Below, piece after piece: positions 19,119 to 29,726 of a stretch of DNA of 64,000 nucleotides. Within the stretch, counting starts at the first letter, position 1; the number at the start of each line of letters is the position of its first letter. The notes beneath the pieces were generated by a model that saw only the letters and a list, made by a program, of their open reading frames with translations, was not told where the DNA came from and made no database searches. Origin of the DNA: Roseiarcus sp963833955 (GTDB lineage Bacteria > Pseudomonadota > Alphaproteobacteria > Rhizobiales > Beijerinckiaceae). The DNA lies in NCBI GenBank assembly GCA_963833955.1, contig CAWHZY010000021.1, positions 186,001 to 250,000 on the forward strand, given 5' to 3'. Both the position numbers and the translations under genes were made by a program.

Positions 19119-19322
19119 TCACTCGATGCCGGGTGAGAGCCGGTTGCTACGGGACCGCCGGAAGCCGGCGACCCCGAGGCCGCATACACAGAGCGCCATG
19201 AGCGCCCACGCAGACGATTCAGAAGACGCATAGTTAACCGCCCCGTAGGGCAACCCGATTGCGAGAGCACCGTAGCCTGCCGCGACCGCAATCCGTCGCG
19301 GATTAGCTGAGCTGATGGACAT
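19119..19322 (-). CDS. possible small membrane protein with PEP-CTERM-like tail
   Basis: A 67-residue frame with two hydrophobic stretches, IAVAAGYGALAIGLPYGAV (about 11-29) and SAWALMALCVCGLGVAGF (about 37-54), followed at once by RRSRSNR. The second helix resembles the membrane-plus-Arg tail of PEP-CTERM/VPxxP sorting signals (WAxMLxGxxGLGxxGxRRxR), but a canonical VPEP is missing. A perfect terminator lies directly downstream on the same strand, which supports transcription. An upstream in-frame ATG at 19451 would add a third hydrophobic stretch. No function can be assigned. Confidence 0.4.
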   Translation of the reverse strand: MSISSANPRRIAVAAGYGALAIGLPYGAVNYASSESSAWALMALCVCGLGVAGFRRSRSNRLSPGIE

Positions 19323-19495
19323 GTTACCCCCAAGTCCAAACGAGGTCAGTGCCGTAGGGTTAAGCGCCAACCGTGACAGCACTATGGCATTTGCTGCAAT
19401 TGCGAACAAAAAATCTTCGCGTTGCGGTAAGACGCCCACAGCAATTAACATGCCGTTAATCCGGGGCGGTCGTCGTTGCCGGTTGCGAGCTAGGC

Positions 19496-20164
19496 TCAGC
19501 CGACCACCACAATATGCAATCGTCGGGGCCCATGCGCGCCGAGCAGCAGGGTCTGCTCGATATCGGCCGACCGCGACGGGCCGGTGATGAAATTGAGCGT
19601 GCGCGGCGCGCCGCCCTTGCCGTAGACGTTCCGCAGCTTGGCGAACACGCTCTCGTAATCGGCCTCGATCGCCTCGCGCGGCAGCATGACAATGTGGTTG
19701 TCGGAAAGAAAATTGAGCGTCGTCGGATTGTCCGGGCCGGAGACGAGCGCCAGCGTTCCGGTTTCGGCAATTCCCGCAAAGGCCGCCGAGACGGCGTTGA
19801 CGTCGCCGCCATCGGAAGGGCCGCGCAGGATTTCGAGCGTGGTCTCGCTCCACGGCATGTCCGTCAGGCGCGGATCGTCGCCCATGCGCAGGGTCGCGGG
19901 ACAATTGCTCTCGCGCAAGTAACGGGCGATTTCCGCCGGCGCGTCCGCCCATTCCCGCACCTCAGTCACGCTCGCCTGGGCGCGCTCGGCCTCAGCCTTG
20001 AAGGTCGCGAGCCGCGCCGAGACGTCGCCCTGACCGCGCTTGGGCACGATTCCGGGCGGCGCCTGGGTGAGCCGCGTTTCGACTTCGAACCGGCGCGTCG
20101 CTTCGTCGCCGGTTACGCCAAGCGAGCGGCGAATGCTGGCGAAGACCGCCGCGCGGGAACTCAT
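19496..20164 (-). CDS. lutC: lactate utilization protein LutC (LUD domain)
   Basis: A 222-residue LUD-domain protein, the third part of the LutABC lactate (or glycolate) oxidation complex. The start MSSRAAVFASIRRSLGV is typical. ETGTLALVSGPDNPTTLNFLSDNHIVML and the C-terminal GPSRSADIEQTLLLGAHGPRRLHIVVVG are hallmark segments. The ATG at 20164 overlaps the lutB stop (ATGA), indicating coupled translation. It ends the three-gene operon. Confidence 0.9.
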   Translation of the reverse strand: MSSRAAVFASIRRSLGVTGDEATRRFEVETRLTQAPPGIVPKRGQGDVSARLATFKAEAERAQASVTEVREWADAPAEIARYLRESNCPATLRMGDDPRLTDMPWSETTLEILRGPSDGGDVNAVSAAFAGIAETGTLALVSGPDNPTTLNFLSDNHIVMLPREAIEADYESVFAKLRNVYGKGGAPRTLNFITGPSRSADIEQTLLLGAHGPRRLHIVVVG

Positions 20165-21588
20165 CGAACCGCTCCGCTCCGCGACCGCCACTGGCTCTGA
20201 AACGTGGCCCCCTGAGGCGCCGCGAGATCGCGATAGCGCGTCCAGCCACCGGCGAAGGGCAGGGAAGCGAAGCGGCCCTTGTTTCGGCCGGCGAGATGCA
20301 GGGCGCGCGCGGCGATACCCGTCGCCAACCGATAGAGCGCCGGGCGGCTGGCGAAGAACGCCCAGAACCCGAGGCCGTAGCGCATCGGCGCCGGCGACAG
20401 GCGGCGCTCGAACTCACGCTCGCGCCAGTGTCGCATCATGCCGGGCAACGGGATGCGGACCGGGCACACCTCCTCGCAGCGGCCGCAGAAAGTCGAGGCG
20501 TTGGGCAATTGCCCGCCCTCGGCGACGCCGATCAGCGAAGGCGTCAACACCGCGCCCATCGGTCCCGGATAGACCCAGCCGTAAGCATGGCCGCCGACCG
20601 CCTGATAGACCGGGCAATGATTCATGCAGGCGCCGCAGCGAATGCAACGCAGCATGGACTCGAACTCGCCGCCGAGCATCGCCGAGCGGCCATTGTCGAG
20701 GATCACGACGTGATAGGCTCTCGGACCGTCGGGATCGCCCGGCCGGCGCGGCCCGGTCGACAGCGTCGTATAGACCGAGGCGTCCTGGCCGGTCGCCGAG
20801 CGCGCCAGCACGCGCAAGAGCTGTGCGGCGTCCTCGAGCGTCGGCACGATTTTTTCGATCGAGGCGATGACGATATGCGCCTCGGGCAAGATCTGCGTCA
20901 GGTCGCCGTTGCCTTCGTTGGTGACGATGATCGACGCTCCGGTTTCGGCGACCAGGAAGTTCGCGCCGGTAATCCCGACGTCGGCCGCCAGGAATTTCGC
21001 CCGCAGCACCTGCCGGGCTTCGGCCAGCAATTGTTCGGGTTCGGCAAGAGAGCGCTCGGGCAGGAGATCGCCGTGCGCCTTGCGGAACTCCTGCTCGACG
21101 TCCTTTGCGGTCAGATGAATCGCCGGCGCGATGATGTGGGAGGGCGATTCGCCGCGCAATTGAATGATGTACTCGCCAAGGTCCGTCTCGACCGGCTCGA
21201 TGCCAGCCGCCTCGAGCGCGGCGTTGAGCCCGATCTCCTCGGCGATCATCGACTTGCCCTTGGTGGCGCTCTTCGCCCCCATCGACTTGCAGAGGTCAAT
21301 GATGATCTTGCGCGCTTCGTCGGCGTCCTGCGCGAAATGGACTTCGCCGCCGCTCGCACGGACCTTTTGCTCGTAGGCCTCGAGATAAAGGTCGAGGTGG
21401 GCGAGCGTGTGATCCTTGATCGCCCGGGCGCTGTCGCGCAGCGCCTCGAACTCGGGCAACCTTGCGGCCGCCGCCGCCCGCCGATCGACGAAATTGCGCG
21501 AGAATGACATCGCTTTTTGCAAGCGGTCGTTGGTCAGCGCCTCATGGGCGTTCTCCTTGAATTGGGTCGAGGTCGCGACCACGCTCAT
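20161..21588 (-). CDS. lutB: iron-sulfur protein LutB (LUD plus 4Fe-4S domains)
   Basis: A 475-residue electron-transfer subunit. The N-terminal LUD domain has GANFLVAETGASIIVTNEGNGDL and two ferredoxin-type motifs follow: CIRCGACMNHCP and CGRCEEVCPVRIP. The C-terminal tail is helical. The start MSVVATSTQFKENAHEALTN is standard and its ATG overlaps the lutA stop at 21585-21588. With LutA and LutC it forms the membrane-associated L-lactate dehydrogenase route that feeds the quinone pool. In methylotrophs it may instead handle glycolate or lactate scavenged from neighbours; this is inference. Confidence 0.92.
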   Translation of the reverse strand: MSVVATSTQFKENAHEALTNDRLQKAMSFSRNFVDRRAAAAARLPEFEALRDSARAIKDHTLAHLDLYLEAYEQKVRASGGEVHFAQDADEARKIIIDLCKSMGAKSATKGKSMIAEEIGLNAALEAAGIEPVETDLGEYIIQLRGESPSHIIAPAIHLTAKDVEQEFRKAHGDLLPERSLAEPEQLLAEARQVLRAKFLAADVGITGANFLVAETGASIIVTNEGNGDLTQILPEAHIVIASIEKIVPTLEDAAQLLRVLARSATGQDASVYTTLSTGPRRPGDPDGPRAYHVVILDNGRSAMLGGEFESMLRCIRCGACMNHCPVYQAVGGHAYGWVYPGPMGAVLTPSLIGVAEGGQLPNASTFCGRCEEVCPVRIPLPGMMRHWREREFERRLSPAPMRYGLGFWAFFASRPALYRLATGIAARALHLAGRNKGRFASLPFAGGWTRYRDLAAPQGATFQSQWRSRSGAVR

Positions 21589-22385
21589 CGGGCGGCCTCC
21601 AGCTTGCCTTCGCCAATCGCCGGTCCGTCCGCCATTCCCGCCAGAATCTCGGCAACGTGACGCGCCTTGATCGGCGATCCGTCGCGCTGAAGCTTGCCGG
21701 CCATGTTCATGAGACACCCGAGATCGCCGGCGAGCACCGTATCGGGTTGGACGCTCCGGATGTCGTCGGCCTTGCGCCCGACGATCGCATTTGAGAGTTC
21801 GCCATATTTGGTCGCGAACAGGCCGCCAAAGCCGCAACAGACCTCCGCATCGGTGAGTTCCACCAGCGTCAACCCTTCGACCCCGGCCAGAAGCCGACGC
21901 GGCTGCGTCTTGACGCCGAGCTCGCGCAGGCCTGCGCAGGAATCATGATAGGCGACGGTTCCCTCATAGCGCGCCGCGACCTTTTTGACGCCCATGACGT
22001 CGACCAGGAAGCTGATCAGTTCGTGCGTCTTTTCGGCGAATCGCTCGGCCCGCGGCGCGAGATCCGGCTCGCCCGCGAACAGCTCGGGATAGTGCTTGAT
22101 CAGCATGCCCCCGCACGAGCCGCTCGGCGCAACGACATAGTCGCAGTCCTCGAACGCGTCGATCGCCTGCCGCGCCAGCGTTTTCGCGCTGTCGCGGTCC
22201 CCGGCATTGTAGGCCGGCTGCCCGCAGCAGGTCTGGCTAGGCACGACCACCTTGCAGCCGGCGTCTTCGAGCAATTTGACCGCCGCGAATCCGACGCTCG
22301 GCCGGATGATGTCGACGAGGCAGGTGACGAACAGTCCGACGCGAGGCTGAGATTTCGGGCCTGGGGAGGCCCCCGTCATATTCAT
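21585..22385 (-). CDS. lutA: LutA/YkgE-type iron-sulfur oxidoreductase subunit
   Basis: A 266-residue protein with two cysteine-rich CCG domains: VPSQTCCGQPAYNAGD near residue 50 and EVCCGFGGLFATKYGE near residue 185, with a further conserved Cys in GSCGGML. This heterodisulfide-reductase-like fold binds an Fe-S cluster and is the electron-carrying subunit of the LutABC complex. It is first in the operon, with four-base overlaps to lutB and from lutB to lutC. A divergent pncB starts 76 bases away. Confidence 0.9.
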   Translation of the reverse strand: MNMTGASPGPKSQPRVGLFVTCLVDIIRPSVGFAAVKLLEDAGCKVVVPSQTCCGQPAYNAGDRDSAKTLARQAIDAFEDCDYVVAPSGSCGGMLIKHYPELFAGEPDLAPRAERFAEKTHELISFLVDVMGVKKVAARYEGTVAYHDSCAGLRELGVKTQPRRLLAGVEGLTLVELTDAEVCCGFGGLFATKYGELSNAIVGRKADDIRSVQPDTVLAGDLGCLMNMAGKLQRDGSPIKARHVAEILAGMADGPAIGEGKLEAAR

Positions 22386-22461
22386 TCGTTGATCGATCCT
22401 TGGCCCAAGACGGGCGCTGGCGCTCTTGTCGCTCAGCCTTCGCCTGCCTTAAACTCGCATA

Positions 22462-23781
22462 ATGGCCACGGATATCGCAACCCGCGTCTATAATCACACG
22501 TTTCGCATCGATCCCGCGGTGCGGACGCTGCTCGACACCGATTTCTACAAGCTTCTGATGCTCCAGATGATCTGGAAGATGCATCCGAAGCGGCAGGTCG
22601 CTTTCCAGCTCATCAACCGGACGACATCGGTCAGGCTCGCGGATATCGTGGACGAGCGCGAGCTGATCGACCAGCTCGATCATGCGCGCACGCCTGCAGA
22701 TTCGCCAAGAACGAGCTGATCTGGCTCGCCGGCAACACGTTTTACGGCACGCGCCACATTTTCGAGCCCGAGTTCATGGAGTGGCTGGCGGCGTTCCAGC
22801 TGCCCGAATACGAACTGACAAAGCGCGACGGGCAATATGAGCTCCGCTTCGCCGGACCCTGGACGGGCACGACGATGTGGGAGATTCCCGCCCTCGCCAT
22901 CATCAGCGAATTGAGGGCCCGCGCCGCGATGCGCGGCATGAGCCGATTCGATCTCGACGTGCTCTACGCCCGGGCCAAAGCCAAGCTTTGGTCGAAAGTC
23001 GAGCGGCTTGCGGATCCTCGAGCACGAGCAAGGGCCCGTCAGGTTAACCGATTTCGGCACCCGGCGGCGGCACAGCTTTCTCTGGCAGCGCTGGTGCGTC
23101 GAGGCGATGCAGGAGGGTCTTGGCGCGAGTTTCATCGGCACCTCGAATGTCAAACATGCGATGGACACCGGGCTCGAAGCGATCGGCACCAACGCGCACG
23201 AATTGCCGATGGTCTATGCGGCGCTCGCCGAGGACGACGACGCATTGTTCGAGGCGCAATACAACGTGCTTAAGGACTGGGCGACGATGTACGGAGGCAA
23301 CCTGCTGGTCGTCCTGCCGGACTGCTTCGGCACGACGTCGTTCCTCAAAAACGCGCCCGATTGGGTGGCGGACTGGAAGGGCGCTCGGCCGGACTCCAAG
23401 GCGCCGATCGCGGCGGCGCGGGAACTGATCGAGTGGTGGAAGGAACGAGGTCGCGATCCGAGGGAAAAGCTCGTCGTGCTTTCCGACGCGATGGACATCG
23501 ATTCGATCGAGGAGGCGGTGCGGGCGCTCCGCGGACAGGTCAACGTGTCGATTGGCTGGGGCACCAACCTGACGAACGATTTTGTCGGTTGCGCCCCGGC
23601 CGGAGTGGATGGCCAACTCAAGGCGATCTCTTTTGTCTGCAAGGTTGTGGAGGCGGATGGGCGGGCCGCCGTCAAACTCTCGGACAATCCCAATAAAGTC
23701 ATGGGCCCTCCCGAGGAGGTCGAGCGCTATCGCCGGGTGTTCGGCTTAGCCGGAATGAGGGCCGCGCCCCTGACGGTCTGA
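22462..23781 (+). CDS. pncB: nicotinate phosphoribosyltransferase, two frameshifts
   Basis: Salvages nicotinate into nicotinate mononucleotide for NAD synthesis. The frame is broken twice. Part one, MATDIATRVYNHTFRIDPAV to LIDQLDHART, changes frame near 22695. Part two (FAKNELIWLAGNTFYGTRHIF to KLWSKVERL) changes back near 23012. Part three holds GPVRLTDFGTRRRHSFLWQ, FIGTSNVKHA and VSIGWGTNLTNDF. The three parts together cover the whole enzyme of about 435 residues with nothing missing. Two small indels with intact flanks suggest sequence errors. An essential-type salvage enzyme decaying only by indels would be unusual. Confidence 0.9.
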
Positions 23782-23907
23782 GCGGGTGCGGGCGAGGTCG
23801 ACCGCGCGCGATCGTCGTTTTCGGGTGGGCGCTGCCCTCATGAGCGGCTAAATGATCGTCACTGGCTCCGCCAATCCCGGCCGTCGAGAGAATTTTACGG
23901 ACCGCAC

Positions 23908-24771
23908 ATGCTCGACATTCCCAGCGTTCCGCCCGCCGGCTCCGATTACGCCATCGTCAAGCGCGCGATCGAGTTCATCTCCAGGCGCTATCGCGATCAG
24001 CCTTCGGTCGAGGCGATCGCCGAACATGTCGGCCTGTCGGCTTCGCACTTCCAGCACGTCTTCAAGCGCTGGGCAGGGCTGACGCCGAAGGCGTTCCTGC
24101 AGGCCGTCACCATCGAGCGCGCGCGCGAACTCCTGCGCAGCTCGGCGAGCGTGCTCGACGCGGCCTACGACGTCGGCCTTTCGGGCCCGAGCCGGCTGCA
24201 TGACCTGTTCGTCGCCCACGAGGCGCTGACCCCGGGCGACTACCGGCGCGACGATCTCACCCTCGCTTACGGCTTCCATCCCTCGCCCTTTGGCGAGGCG
24301 ATCGTGGTCGCGGCGCCGCGCGGCATGGCGGGTCTCGGTTTCGTCGACGAGGGAAATCGCGAGGCCGCGCTCGCCGACATGGCGCGGCGCTGGCCGCGAG
24401 CGCACCTCGTCGAGGATGCGCGCGCGACGGCCCCTTATGCAAGCCGCGCCTTCGATCCCGCCCTCTGGCGCTCCGACGCGCCTTTGCGCATCGTCCTGAT
24501 CGGCACGGATTTCGAGCTTCGGGTCTGGGAGACGCTGCTCAGCATTCCGTTGGGCCGCGCCACCACCTATTCGGACATCGCCTGCAGAATAGGCAAGCCA
24601 ACGGCCGCGCGCGCCGTCGGCGCCGCGGTGGGCAAAAATCCGATCTCGTTCGTCGTGCCCTGTCATCGGGTGCTGGGGCGCTCGGGAGCGCTTACCGGCT
24701 ACCATTGGGGCCTGGCGCGCAAGCAGGCGATCATCGGCTGGGAGGCGGGGCGGATCGGCTCCGGCGGGTGA
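23908..24771 (+). CDS. AraC-type domain fused to methylated-DNA-protein cysteine methyltransferase (Ada-like)
   Basis: A 287-residue fusion of an AraC helix-turn-helix (residues about 15-115: SVEAIAEHVGLSASHFQHVFKRWAG) and a methyltransferase with the active-site PCHRV, Cys252, near residue 250. It repairs O6-methylguanine by irreversible transfer to Cys252, and probably regulates alkylation-response genes. It lacks the N-terminal zinc domain of E. coli Ada that senses methylphosphotriesters, so it corresponds to the shorter AdaA-less bifunctional type. Such proteins suit an organism that generates formaldehyde and methylating agents; that link is speculative. Confidence 0.88.
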   Translation: MLDIPSVPPAGSDYAIVKRAIEFISRRYRDQPSVEAIAEHVGLSASHFQHVFKRWAGLTPKAFLQAVTIERARELLRSSASVLDAAYDVGLSGPSRLHDLFVAHEALTPGDYRRDDLTLAYGFHPSPFGEAIVVAAPRGMAGLGFVDEGNREAALADMARRWPRAHLVEDARATAPYASRAFDPALWRSDAPLRIVLIGTDFELRVWETLLSIPLGRATTYSDIACRIGKPTAARAVGAAVGKNPISFVVPCHRVLGRSGALTGYHWGLARKQAIIGWEAGRIGSGG

Positions 24772-24808
24772 GGATAGCCTAAACGGCCGACCACGCGACG
24801 CGTCGCGG

Positions 24809-27197
24809 CTACTTCCTCAGCACCTGAACGGCCGGCGCCGGCTTCGTCTCCGGCTCAAATCTCGAGGGCACGTCCGCCGGCGGCGGCGCGGGATAGGCGA
24901 TGCGCAGGCCGGCCTCCCGCATCCGGCGCAAGACCTCGAAATTGATATCGCTTCGCGTACGCTCCCCCCGCTCGATGTCGTCGACGAAGCAGATCAGGTT
25001 GAACTTGAGCGACCAATCGCCGAACTCGGCGAACAGCACTGACGGCGCCGGAATCGCGAGCACTTGCTCTTGCGCCTTGGCCGCGGAGATCATGAGGTCG
25101 CGCACTTGATCGACGTCGCTTTCGTAAGTGACGTTGACCGAAATGATGATGCGTCCGACGCGATCGTTGTGAACCCAGTTCTTGACGACGCCGCTGACGA
25201 AGTTGGAGTTGGGAACGATCAAACTGCCGCGATCGAAGGTCTCGATCTCGGTCGCGCGGGCTTTGATCGCGCGAACAATTCCCTGATCGGATCCCACAAC
25301 CACCAGGTCGCCGACGCGGATCGTGCGCTCCCATAACAGGATGAGACCGGAGACGAAATTGTTGGCGATCGTCTGCAGGCCAAAGCCGATACCGACCGAC
25401 AACCCGCCGGCGATCAGGGCGAGTTTCTGTACGTCGAGGCCGATTTGGGCTCCGGCCAGCATCGCGGCGACAATCACGCCGATGTAGCCAAAAATCGTCT
25501 GAACCGAATTTCTCACGCCAGCGTCAAGGCGTGTCTGCGGCAAGAGCCGGGAGCCAAGCCAATTCTGGATGAGCCGGGTGAGGAAGACCGCAACGGCGAA
25601 CACGATCACCGCGCCGATCAACGACGACAGGGATAGGGTGACGCCGCCGAACGAGAAGCCGAAATAGGCCGAGCGCAGCGCGCCGAACATGTCCTGCGAC
25701 TGCACGCCCCATGGCTTCAGCACCGCCCCGAAGGCGAGCATCGCCACCACCACGCGGGCGACGCCCTGCAGGATGACGGAGATCTGCGCGAGCACATTGC
25801 GGCGCAGTCCCGCCATGGCCAAGAGACGCGACCCAATCGGCCCATCCGGCTTGAAGACGGCGTCGGTTCCGTCCTGGGCGATGATGTCGGCGATGGTGAG
25901 CGCGGCGCCGACGACGCTCAGGTAAATCGCCTGGTTGATGAGGAACGTGGCGAAGGCGACGTAGCCGGTCACAGCGGCGAGGAAGATGATCAAGGCGGCA
26001 GCCATAGCCGAGCGTTCTCAAGGGGGCCCAGGCCTCGCTTTGCGGCGACCCTTGCGCGCCCGCCGGCTGCGCCGCCGAGCTGGCGCATCGCATAGGCGAG
26101 CGCGATCGCGGCGACGACCGCGCCGACGCCCCGCGTCGCGACCGCGATATTGAGCGAGGCCGCGGCGTCAGCCACGGGCTCGACCAGCCGCTCGACAGCC
26201 CAGATCGCCGCAAACGTCATCGCGAGCCGATAGAGGATTGCCGCCGACCGATCGCTGACCGGAACGAGCCTCCAGGCCGGGCGTCCAGGCGCGAGCAGGC
26301 CGCGGCCAAGCGCATTGATGGCGATCAGCACGCGCGCCGCCTCGAAGCGCGGCGTCGATGACCCCCTGCATGCTCGGATCGGAGAGATCGAAGGAGTTGA
26401 GCGCGCCGGCGAGCATGCCCAGACCGGCGAGCGGCAGCACGGCGAAGATCGCGAATGTCCAGGCGGCGGCGAGCGCGCGGCGCAATCGGCTCGGCGTCGT
26501 CTCGCCCACGTCCCGATAGACGAACCGGCGCGCGATCCAGCCAAGCGGAGCCGCGGCCAGCGCGAGCGCGACCACAATCGCGGCCATGCCGATCTTGGCG
26601 AGCAGCGGCCGTTCGCCGATCGCGCCGAGCCAGTTGTCGATGAGATTGCGGACCACCGCGGCGTCGACCGGGAGCTCCCGTCCGACAGCGGCCCAAAGCT
26701 GCGGATTGAAAACGCTCGACGAGCGAGCGAACGTTCGCGCCGCGAACAACTGACGCCGCGCCGCGCTGATGCGCGTGCTGACGTCGTTGGCCTCCAGCAA
26801 CATGGCGCGCGCGGCGCGCAAGTTTGCGTCGATCCTGTCGTGCCTTTTCTTCTCGTTCTCGAGATCCTTGGCGGCGAGGTCGGTCGCTGGCGCGGGCTGG
26901 CCAGATTTGGGCGTGAGCTCGTCGAGACGCTTCGTCGAGTCCGCGAGGCGAGGGGCGAGGGCGGCAATCGTTGCCTGCAACTCGAGGGCAAGCGCGTCGG
27001 TCTGGCTGCGCAGAGTTCTGCAAGCCCGCGTCGTCGAGGCTCTTGTCCCGAAGCGCGGTTTCCGTCGCGGTCAGCGTCGCCCGCGTCTGGTCGAGGTCGA
27101 GCCGATGGGCTTCCTGCGCGCCGGCGCGCCCGAGCCCCGTGAGGAGCAGGGCGAGAACGATCCAGCGCAACAGGCGCAATGCGGATGCAGGCTTCAT
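24809..27197 (-). CDS. DUF3772 / mechanosensitive ion channel (MscS family), at least three frameshifts
   Basis: A large inner-membrane MscS-type channel of about 790 residues. It starts MKPASALRLLRWIVLALLL (signal peptide) and has an N-terminal periplasmic helical domain (QATIAALAPRLADSTKRLDEL, DUF3772-like). Several membrane helices follow, then the MscS core: GLSVGIGFGLQTIANNFVSGLILL, WERTIRVGDLVVV and TRSDINFEVLRRM. Frames change near 27015, 26350 and 26000, yet the pieces join without loss. MscS channels release solutes during osmotic downshock; the extra domain suggests a specialised envelope sensor. Three shifts in one gene are the densest in the window. Confidence 0.86.
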
Positions 27198-27370
27198 TAC
27201 AGACTAAATGGTCCCCGGCATGATTCGCGGCGCTCCCCTTTGTCATCCGACCATGGCGGCCCTGCGGCGGCAACCGGACGCTGACGGAGCGTTCACCTTG
27301 GGGCGAGGTTAGGGGCTGCGCACTCAGGCCAGCTTTGTTAAAGGGACCAAAGACCCATGAGGGCCATCTG

Positions 27371-28544
27371 GTGACCCAAACGATTCTCGTCGATTCCGCG
27401 AGCCAGAACGCCGCGAACCGGCGACCCCGCCAGCCAGGCGCCGGGCGCCGCCGGCGAACGCGCGCTCGATTGCCTGCTTGCGGCCGGTTTCGAGCGCACG
27501 GAGCCGCCGATCCTGCACCCGGCGGCGATCTTTCTCGACATGTCCGGCGAGGAGGTCCGCCGCCGCCTGTTCCTGACGTCCGATGCCGCGGGCGAGGAAT
27601 TGTGCCTCAGGCCCGAATATACGATCCCCGTCTGTCGCGCCTATCTCAGTTCCGACAAGGCCGGCAAGATCGCCGAATATTCCTATCTTGGGCCCGTTTT
27701 CCGCGCGCGCGCTGGCCAGGTCGGCGAGCAGACGCAGACCGGACTTGAAAGCTTCGGGCGCCGGGACGCCGAAGCGGCCGATGCGGAAGTGTTCTCGCTC
27801 GCCATGGAGGCGGCGACGGCGGCCGGGGGCGGATCGCTCACGGCGCGGCTCGGCGACGCCGGCCTGTTCGACGCCATGCTGGATGCGCTGAAGATTCCGG
27901 AGCCGTGGCGAAGGCGGCTGCGCCGCGGCGTCGCCCGCGGGCGGAGCCTCGAGGCCATTTTCAGCCGCCCGAGCCAGAGCGCGCTCGCGCAACCGGGCGT
28001 GCTGGCGGCGCTGGAGAGCGCCGATCACGCCGGCGCCAAGGCGCTCGTCGAGGACCTGCTTGCGATCGCCGGCATCGACGCGGTCGGCGGCCGTAGCGCC
28101 GGAGAGATTGCCGACCGCTTTCTGGAACAGGCGTCGCTCAGGTCGGGTCCGCCGATCGAGGCGGAGAAACGGGCGGTGCTCGACGCCTTCCTGGGCATTT
28201 CCGGCGATCCCGACCAGGCGGCGGTCGAGCTTCGTCGCTTGGCCCATTCCGCCGGCCTGACTTTGAGCGCCGCGCTCGATGCGTTCGAACGACGCAACGG
28301 CTTCATCGCCGCGCGCGGCGTGGCGATCGAGGCGACCCGGTTCAGCGCCGCCTTCGTGCGCGATTTCGATTATTACACCGGCTTCGTGTTCGAGGCCCAC
28401 GATCCCCATTTGCCGGCTGCGAAGACCGCCCTCGCCGGCGGACGTTACGATGGGCTCGCCCGGCGCCTCGGCGCGAATGAGGACATTCCCGCGGTCGGCG
28501 CGGCGATCAATCTCGACCGGCTCACGAACGGGGGAGAACGCTGA
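27371..28544 (+). CDS. hisZ: ATP phosphoribosyltransferase regulatory subunit, N-terminal frameshift
   Basis: A HisRS-like paralogue that allosterically regulates the short HisG in histidine synthesis. From codon ILHPAAIFLDMSGEEVRRRLF onward the sequence is typical, including CLRPEYTIPVCRAYL, DFDYYTGFVFEAH and AGGRYDGLARRLG. The frame has no start upstream: the most plausible beginning is GTG 27371 (MTQTILVDSASQN), joined by a shift near 27410. Its stop overlaps the hisG ATG (TGATG at 28542), so the pair is coupled. hisS, which often precedes hisZ, is absent here. Confidence 0.86.
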
Positions 28545-29551
28545 TGGCGGCCGGCAACGGCGCCGAGGGTCCGTTCGTCCTCGCCGTCCCCTCCAAGGGG
28601 CGATTGCAGGAGGCCGCCGCCGCGTTTTTCGCTCGCGCCGGGCTCGAACTCGTGCAGGGGCGGGGCGCGCGCGACTATCGCGGCGCGATCGCCGGGCTGC
28701 CGGGCGTCGAGGTCGCCTATGTCTCGTCGGCCGAGATCGTCGGCCAGCTTGCCGCCGGATCCGCGCATTTCGGCGTCGCCGGCGAAGATCTGGTGCGCGA
28801 GAAAGTGGCCGACGTCGAGGCGCGGCTCGAGCTTTTAAGTCCGCTCGGCTTCGGCCACGCCAATGTTGTCGTCGCTGCGCCCAAGGCCTGGATCGACGTG
28901 CGCACCATGGCCGATCTCGACGACGTCGCTTCGGCCTATCGCGCCAAGCGCGGCGAGCGGATGCGCGTCGCGACCAAGTATGTCAACCTCACCCGCCGCT
29001 ACTTCGCCGAGCATGGAGTAGCCGACTACCGCATTGTCGAGAGCCTGGGCGCGACCGAAGGCGCGCCCGCGTCCGGCGCGGCGGAACTCATCGTCGACAT
29101 TACGACGACTGGCGCGACGCTCGAAGCCAATGCGCTCAAGACGCTGGATGACGGAACCATCCTGCGCTCGCAGGCGACGCTGATCGCCTCGCTCACCGCG
29201 CCTTGGGGGCCGAACGCGAGGCAAGCCGCGCGCGACATCCTCGCGCGCATCGCGGCGAGCGAGGATGCGCGGCAATCGCGCGAAGTCCGGGCGCGGCTGC
29301 CGAGCCCGGCGCATGTCGTGGTCGAAACGGCGGCCGAGCGCTTCGGCGCCGTCTCGGCGACCGGCGAGGATGTCGATCCGCACGGCTTCGTCGCGCTGCA
29401 TTGCGCGCGCGACAAGGTGGCCGAGCTTTCCGGCTGGCTGCTCACTCAGGGCGCCGAGCGGGTCAGCGTCGCGGCGCTCGAACAGACCTTCGCCGCCCGC
29501 AATGCACTCTACGATGCGCTGGAGAGCCGGATCGGCGCGGGCGGGCGCTGA
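28544..29551 (+). CDS. hisG: ATP phosphoribosyltransferase catalytic subunit
   Basis: First committed enzyme of histidine biosynthesis, condensing ATP and PRPP. A 335-residue protein. The start MAAGNGAEGPFVLAVPSKGRL has the substrate loop; AGEDLVREK, ATKYVNLTRRYFAEHGV and the PRPP-binding ELIVDITTTGATLEANAL follow. The HisZ requirement is confirmed by the adjacent partner gene. The C-terminal 100 residues are more variable, with an alphaproteobacterial look (DALESRIGAG). Uninterrupted frame. Confidence 0.93.
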   Translation: MAAGNGAEGPFVLAVPSKGRLQEAAAAFFARAGLELVQGRGARDYRGAIAGLPGVEVAYVSSAEIVGQLAAGSAHFGVAGEDLVREKVADVEARLELLSPLGFGHANVVVAAPKAWIDVRTMADLDDVASAYRAKRGERMRVATKYVNLTRRYFAEHGVADYRIVESLGATEGAPASGAAELIVDITTTGATLEANALKTLDDGTILRSQATLIASLTAPWGPNARQAARDILARIAASEDARQSREVRARLPSPAHVVVETAAERFGAVSATGEDVDPHGFVALHCARDKVAELSGWLLTQGAERVSVAALEQTFAARNALYDALESRIGAGGR

Positions 29552-29726
29552 GGCCTTCGATCTGTCCGCTGCGGGCCCGCGGCGGCGCAAGCTCTGTCGG
29601 GGTGAGCCTGCTGATGGGTGATCGCCCGGGCTCGCCGCAGCCGAGAAATATGCAAGTGTCGCCGTGTCGCTGGACGCGCTAAGCTCAATCGCGGGGGGAC
29701 GCGCGGAAAAGAGAAGCAGGCGGCCG

